A DNA stretch of 64,000 nt, taken from contig NZ_KB890649.1 in NCBI RefSeq assembly GCF_000373185.1, forward strand, positions 110,147 through 174,146. Direction: 5' to 3'. The DNA comes from Segatella paludivivens DSM 17968 = JCM 13650 (lineage in GTDB: Bacteria; Bacteroidota; Bacteroidia; Bacteroidales; Bacteroidaceae). Positions 63,912 to 64,000 of the stretch are shown here, piece after piece. The notes beneath the pieces were generated by a model. It did not search any database. It saw only the letters and a list, made by a program, of their open reading frames with translations, and was not told where the DNA came from. A program made the translations under genes and the position numbers. Position 1 is the stretch's first letter. Every line of letters begins with the position of its first letter.

Positions 63912-64000
63912 ATGAAAGACACTCCGAGGAAGTTGTCGACTGTGGGCAGACAGCCCCCGTTAGACTTTTCTCTTCATATAGCATTCGCTTCTGCTCAGGA
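63912..64000 (+). CDS. Start of an unrecognised gene, cut by window end
   Basis: An open frame of 29 codons from the ATG at 63912 (MKDTPRKLSTVGRQPPLDF...) runs off the window end. A consensus-like promoter precedes it. Too short to assign; no family recognised. If it is a real gene, it is the gene served by the repeat-rich tract just upstream. Confidence 0.45.
   Translation, partial: MKDTPRKLSTVGRQPPLDFSLHIAFASAQ

Overview
The window comes from a Bacteroidales chromosome, most likely Prevotella or a close relative (inference). The signs are: SusC/SusD pairs and Bacteroidetes lipoproteins, promoters with the TAnnTTTG -7 box, a complex I operon with fused nuoCD and no nuoEFG, a GH26-GH5 mannanase/glucanase of the kind known from rumen Prevotella, and sorting-tail-like C termini. 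No rRNA, tRNA, CRISPR array or transposase gene was seen.

Layout. 0.2-13.1 kb is housekeeping: DedA protein, TPR protein, glnS, a candidate small RNA, mltG, a HAD phosphatase, a TolC-LytTR pair, riboflavin synthase, then a cupin / DMT exporter / type II pantothenate kinase / GHL10 hydrolase operon. 13.2-16.4 kb is an Oar-like TonB receptor. 16.6-22.4 kb is a six-gene leftward operon (nupG-like, bifunctional nuclease, rsmE, DUF4836 lipoprotein, ABC ATPase, ABC permease). 22.4-23.6 kb is gene-free and full of short inverted repeats.

23.6-43.9 kb is a beta-mannan utilisation locus. A leftward operon encodes SusC, SusD, two surface glycan-binding lipoproteins, a small secreted protein, a GH26-GH5 enzyme and a GH26-like lipoprotein that has lost both catalytic glutamates. 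The divergent rightward genes encode a CE7 esterase, GH26, GH130 mannosylglucose phosphorylase, a GPH symporter and a mannobiose/cellobiose 2-epimerase. A GH5_7 mannanase faces the leftward operon from its far end. Together they deacetylate and cut glucomannan at the surface, import oligosaccharides, trim them to mannobiose, epimerise this to mannosyl-glucose and phosphorolyse it.

44.0-54.3 kb is the complex I operon nuoA-B-CD-H-I-J-K-L-M-N without the NADH module. It is followed on the other strand by a flavodiiron protein and rubredoxin (oxygen detoxification). 55.9-62.1 kb holds a PL11 rhamnogalacturonan lyase and, on the opposite strand, a GH89 alpha-N-acetylglucosaminidase with an HGSNAT-like membrane acetyltransferase: the same enzyme pair that acts in lysosomal heparan sulfate breakdown.

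62.2-63.9 kb is a second gene-free tract, a patchwork of word arrays, palindromes and a large inverted repeat that ends just before a gene cut by the window edge. Its TGTCACT palindrome recurs in inverted orientation at the left end of the window. The AAACCC-TTTAT-GGG core of that palindrome recurs in the 22.6 kb tract, but there it is flanked by a different repeated word (GCTACGT). This same-core, different-word element family is the least explained signal in the window.
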